Assembly: GCA_026985435.1 (NCBI GenBank)
Contig: JALSQL010000008.1
Coordinates: forward strand, 1-5,438
From: Acidilobaceae archaeon
GTDB taxonomy: Archaea > Thermoproteota > Thermoprotei_A > Sulfolobales > Acidilobaceae
Length of the DNA: 5,438 bases
Reading direction: 5' to 3'
Both the position numbers and the translations under genes were made by a program. Shown here in pieces: positions 3,501 through 5,438 of the stretch. How positions within the stretch are numbered: position 1 is the first letter of the stretch; the number at the start of each line of letters is the position of its first letter. The notes under the pieces are model-generated. The model worked only from the letters and a program-made list of their open reading frames with translations, was not told where the DNA came from and did no database searches.

Positions 3501-5438
3501 ATGCACCACGCCAGCCACGGCGCCGCCGCTGCGGAGGCCGGCGAGAAGCTCTCGTGGATAGCTAGGGAGGCCTCCGCCTGCGGGAGGCTATACGTCCTCA
3601 TAGGCTCGCCGAACACGGGGAAGAGCACGCTCTTCAACGTACTAACCGGTGGGAGGGCGAGGGTGGGCAACTGGCCTGGCGTCACAGTCGACGTGAGCAT
3701 AGCCCGCTCCAGGGAGGGCTACTGCCTCATAGACCTCCCAGGAGTCTACGGCCTCGGGTCTACCACGCTCGAAGAGAGGGTAACCATGGAGGCCTTCTTC
3801 CGCCTAAAACCAGACGGAGTCATAGTCGTGCTAGACGCTACTGTGCCGGAGAAGAGCCTCTACCTCCTCGTCAGCGCCGTTGAGGCCCTAGACGGCAGGG
3901 TGGCCATCGCCGTGACCAAGGCCAGGCTCGCCCACGGCATGGGGGTCCACGTGGACGCCGAGGGCCTGGCGAGGGAGCTGGGGGTGCCGCTGGTCGTAAC
4001 CAGCGCCCTCGAGGGCGTCGGCATCGACGAGCTCAGGAGGCTCCTCACCCGGGGGTGGAGCGCCAGGGCCACCCTACGGGTGGACTACGGCCTAGCCGAG
4101 GAGGCCGTGGAGCGCCTCGCCTCCCACCCCGGGCTCGTGGAGTTCGCCCGGGAGGCCGGGGTCACGGCCAGGTGGCTCGCGGCCCAGCTGCTGGCCGGGG
4201 ACGACTTTGTGGCGGCGGCACTGGAGGAGGCGGGCCTGGGCGGCCTCGTCGAGGAGGCCGAGCGCCTGGCTGGCGAGCTCCGCGAGAAGACCGGGCTCGA
4301 GCCCCAGCTCCTCGTAGCCCAGGCTAGGGTGAGGCTGGCCGAGCGCCTGGCTAGGAGCTACGTCGTCAGGAGGAAGCCCAGGGAGGCGCCCGGCTGGCTC
4401 GACAGGCTCTTCCGCCACCCCGTCCTCGGGCCGCTCGCCAGCGTGGGCCTGGTTTTCCTTATCTTCCTAACGGCGTTCAGCGTCAACCTAGGGTTCCCCC
4501 TCAACGTTATACTGTCGCACTGGATGCCCGGCGCCGCGGGGGCGCTCGAGGAGTTCAGCTTGGGCGGCCTGATAGCGGCGCTCTTCGAGTGGGTCAAGGG
4601 CGCGGTAACGGCGGCCCTCCCCCCCGGCCCTCTGGCGGGCGCTGTGGGCGCCGCTATCGACGGCGTGGGCCTCGTGGCCAGCTTCATACCCCTAGTCGCC
4701 ACCGTCACGGCGATGCTCGCCCTCATAGAGGACGTCGGCCTCCTCACCAGGGTGGCGGTGGCCCTCCACCCGATCATGAGCAGGTTCGGCCTCACGGGCA
4801 GGAGCGTCTACCCCCTCGGCCTCGCGATGGGCTGCAACGTCCCCGCCATTATCTCGACCCGCATACTGGAGCCCGCGGAGAAGCTCCGGGCGGCCCTCTC
4901 CATACCCTTCATAGTCTGCAGCGCCAGGTTCCTCGTCATAACACTGTTCGTCTCAGCGTTCTTCCACGGCGCCCTCCAGCAGGCCCTGGCGGCGACGGGC
5001 ATCTACGCCACATCATTCGCCGTCGCACTCGTGACCGCTAGGCTGGTGGCCAAGTGGCAGGCGCGCCGCTTCAGTGGCGTCGAGGAGAAGCCCAGCCTCG
5101 TCATAGAGCTGCCCCCGCTCCACGGCCCCAGCCTCAGGGTCATATGGTGGTCCACCAGGGAGGCGCTCGGCGAGTTCCTGAAGAAGATGGGCGGCCCGAT
5201 ACTCGTGGGCGCCTTCATAATATGGGGCCTCCTCCACGCTGGGCCCGGCGGCTACACCGACGACCCCAGGCTCTCGGCTGGCTACTATGTGGGCGCCGCG
5301 ATAGGCCAGCTCTTCAGGCCGATAGGCGTGGGCGACCACTACTGGGTGCTCGGCCTGAGCGCCCTCGCTGGCGCCGTGGTTAAGGAGGTCTTCGCCGAGA
5401 CCATAGGGATAGCCATGGGCACCCCGGACCCCTCCAGG
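3501..5438 (+). CDS. feoB: Ferrous iron transporter FeoB (3' truncated by window)
   Basis: FeoB is a membrane Fe2+ importer with a cytoplasmic GTPase-like domain. The frame is open through the last base: 646 residues visible, with perhaps 60-100 C-terminal residues missing. ATG 3501 is the only usable start between the in-frame TAG at 3429 and the G1 motif. Residues 1-30 are an extension starting MHHASHG. G1 is GSPNTGKST (35-43), G2 GNWPGVTV (56-63), G3 DLPG (78-81), G5 TSALEG (167-172). G4, normally N-x-x-D, is T-K-A-R (139-142). About 197-290 is the helical linker domain. Membrane segments lie near 308-330, 388-413, 464-490, 492-516, 564-582 and 613-640. GCNVPAI (444-450) with C445, and CSAR (473-476), match the E. 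coli gate motifs GCNVPAI and CGAR, and AGAVVKEVFAETIG (623-636) matches the late gate segment. FeoA is not in the window and could lie downstream. The upstream dyads suggest its own regulated promoter. Confidence 0.96.
   Translation, partial: MHHASHGAAAAEAGEKLSWIAREASACGRLYVLIGSPNTGKSTLFNVLTGGRARVGNWPGVTVDVSIARSREGYCLIDLPGVYGLGSTTLEERVTMEAFFRLKPDGVIVVLDATVPEKSLYLLVSAVEALDGRVAIAVTKARLAHGMGVHVDAEGLARELGVPLVVTSALEGVGIDELRRLLTRGWSARATLRVDYGLAEEAVERLASHPGLVEFAREAGVTARWLAAQLLAGDDFVAAALEEAGLGGLVEEAERLAGELREKTGLEPQLLVAQARVRLAERLARSYVVRRKPREAPGWLDRLFRHPVLGPLASVGLVFLIFLTAFSVNLGFPLNVILSHWMPGAAGALEEFSLGGLIAALFEWVKGAVTAALPPGPLAGAVGAAIDGVGLVASFIPLVATVTAMLALIEDVGLLTRVAVALHPIMSRFGLTGRSVYPLGLAMGCNVPAIISTRILEPAEKLRAALSIPFIVCSARFLVITLFVSAFFHGALQQALAATGIYATSFAVALVTARLVAKWQARRFSGVEEKPSLVIELPPLHGPSLRVIWWSTREALGEFLKKMGGPILVGAFIIWGLLHAGPGGYTDDPRLSAGYYVGAAIGQLFRPIGVGDHYWVLGLSALAGAVVKEVFAETIGIAMGTPDPSR

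Noticed and set aside
2648..3700. Long minus-strand open frame (350 codons) antisense to panB and the start of feoB
   Set aside because: The translation is rich in His, Pro, Arg and Gly, with no recognisable fold or motif. It lies opposite a complete, well-conserved PanB. Long antisense frames are expected in GC-rich DNA with strong codon bias.
4358..4795. Minus-strand 145-codon frame inside feoB
   Set aside because: It lies entirely opposite the FeoB membrane domain, has no motif and is Thr/Arg/Pro-rich, as expected for an antisense shadow.
1..5438. Mobile element, defence island or CRISPR
   Set aside because: No transposase, integrase, nuclease, direct-repeat array or tRNA was seen, and codon style is uniform across all five genes.

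Overview
The window reads as chromosomal DNA of a high-GC thermophilic archaeon, most likely a member of the Thermoproteota (Crenarchaeota). Three observations support this: arginine is written mostly as AGG and isoleucine mostly as ATA despite roughly two-thirds GC by eye; short AT-rich TATA-like boxes lie about 25-40 bases before starts; and TTG and GTG starts are common. I cannot fix the genus; a GC-rich Desulfurococcales or Acidilobales relative would fit. Codon style is uniform, and I see no transposase, integrase, CRISPR array, tRNA or rRNA.

Layout, left to right. (1) Bases 1-699, plus strand: the C-terminal part of an acyl-CoA dehydrogenase, cut by the window start. (2) Bases 755-1432, plus: a six-helix LysE/RhtB-like membrane exporter. 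(3) Bases 2502-1429, minus: an FAD-dependent oxidoreductase of the D-amino-acid oxidase (DAO) superfamily, convergent with the exporter and sharing one CTAG with it, so that each gene's stop codon lies in the same four bases. (4) Bases 2503-2584: a compact divergent promoter region. (5) Bases 2585-3409, plus: panB, ketopantoate hydroxymethyltransferase, the first step toward pantothenate and CoA. (6) Bases 3410-3500: an AT-richer intergenic region with an inverted repeat, TATA-like boxes and a perfect 10-bp palindrome. (7) Bases 3501-5438, plus: a ferrous-iron transporter FeoB that runs off the window end.

The genes look like separately promoted housekeeping or metabolic units, not one operon or a dedicated system. 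The acyl-CoA dehydrogenase and the oxidoreductase are flavoenzymes of acyl or amine/amino-acid catabolism; the exporter may move amino acids or similar small molecules; PanB feeds CoA synthesis; FeoB imports Fe2+. No physical link joins them beyond adjacency.

I found no convincing new multi-gene system. The most interesting points are within genes. The FeoB G-domain has lost both key residues of its guanine-specificity motif and carries a histidine-rich N-terminal extension. The DAO-family enzyme has cysteine where glycine oxidase has its substrate-carboxylate arginine. The feoB upstream region has two symmetric elements placed where operators would act.
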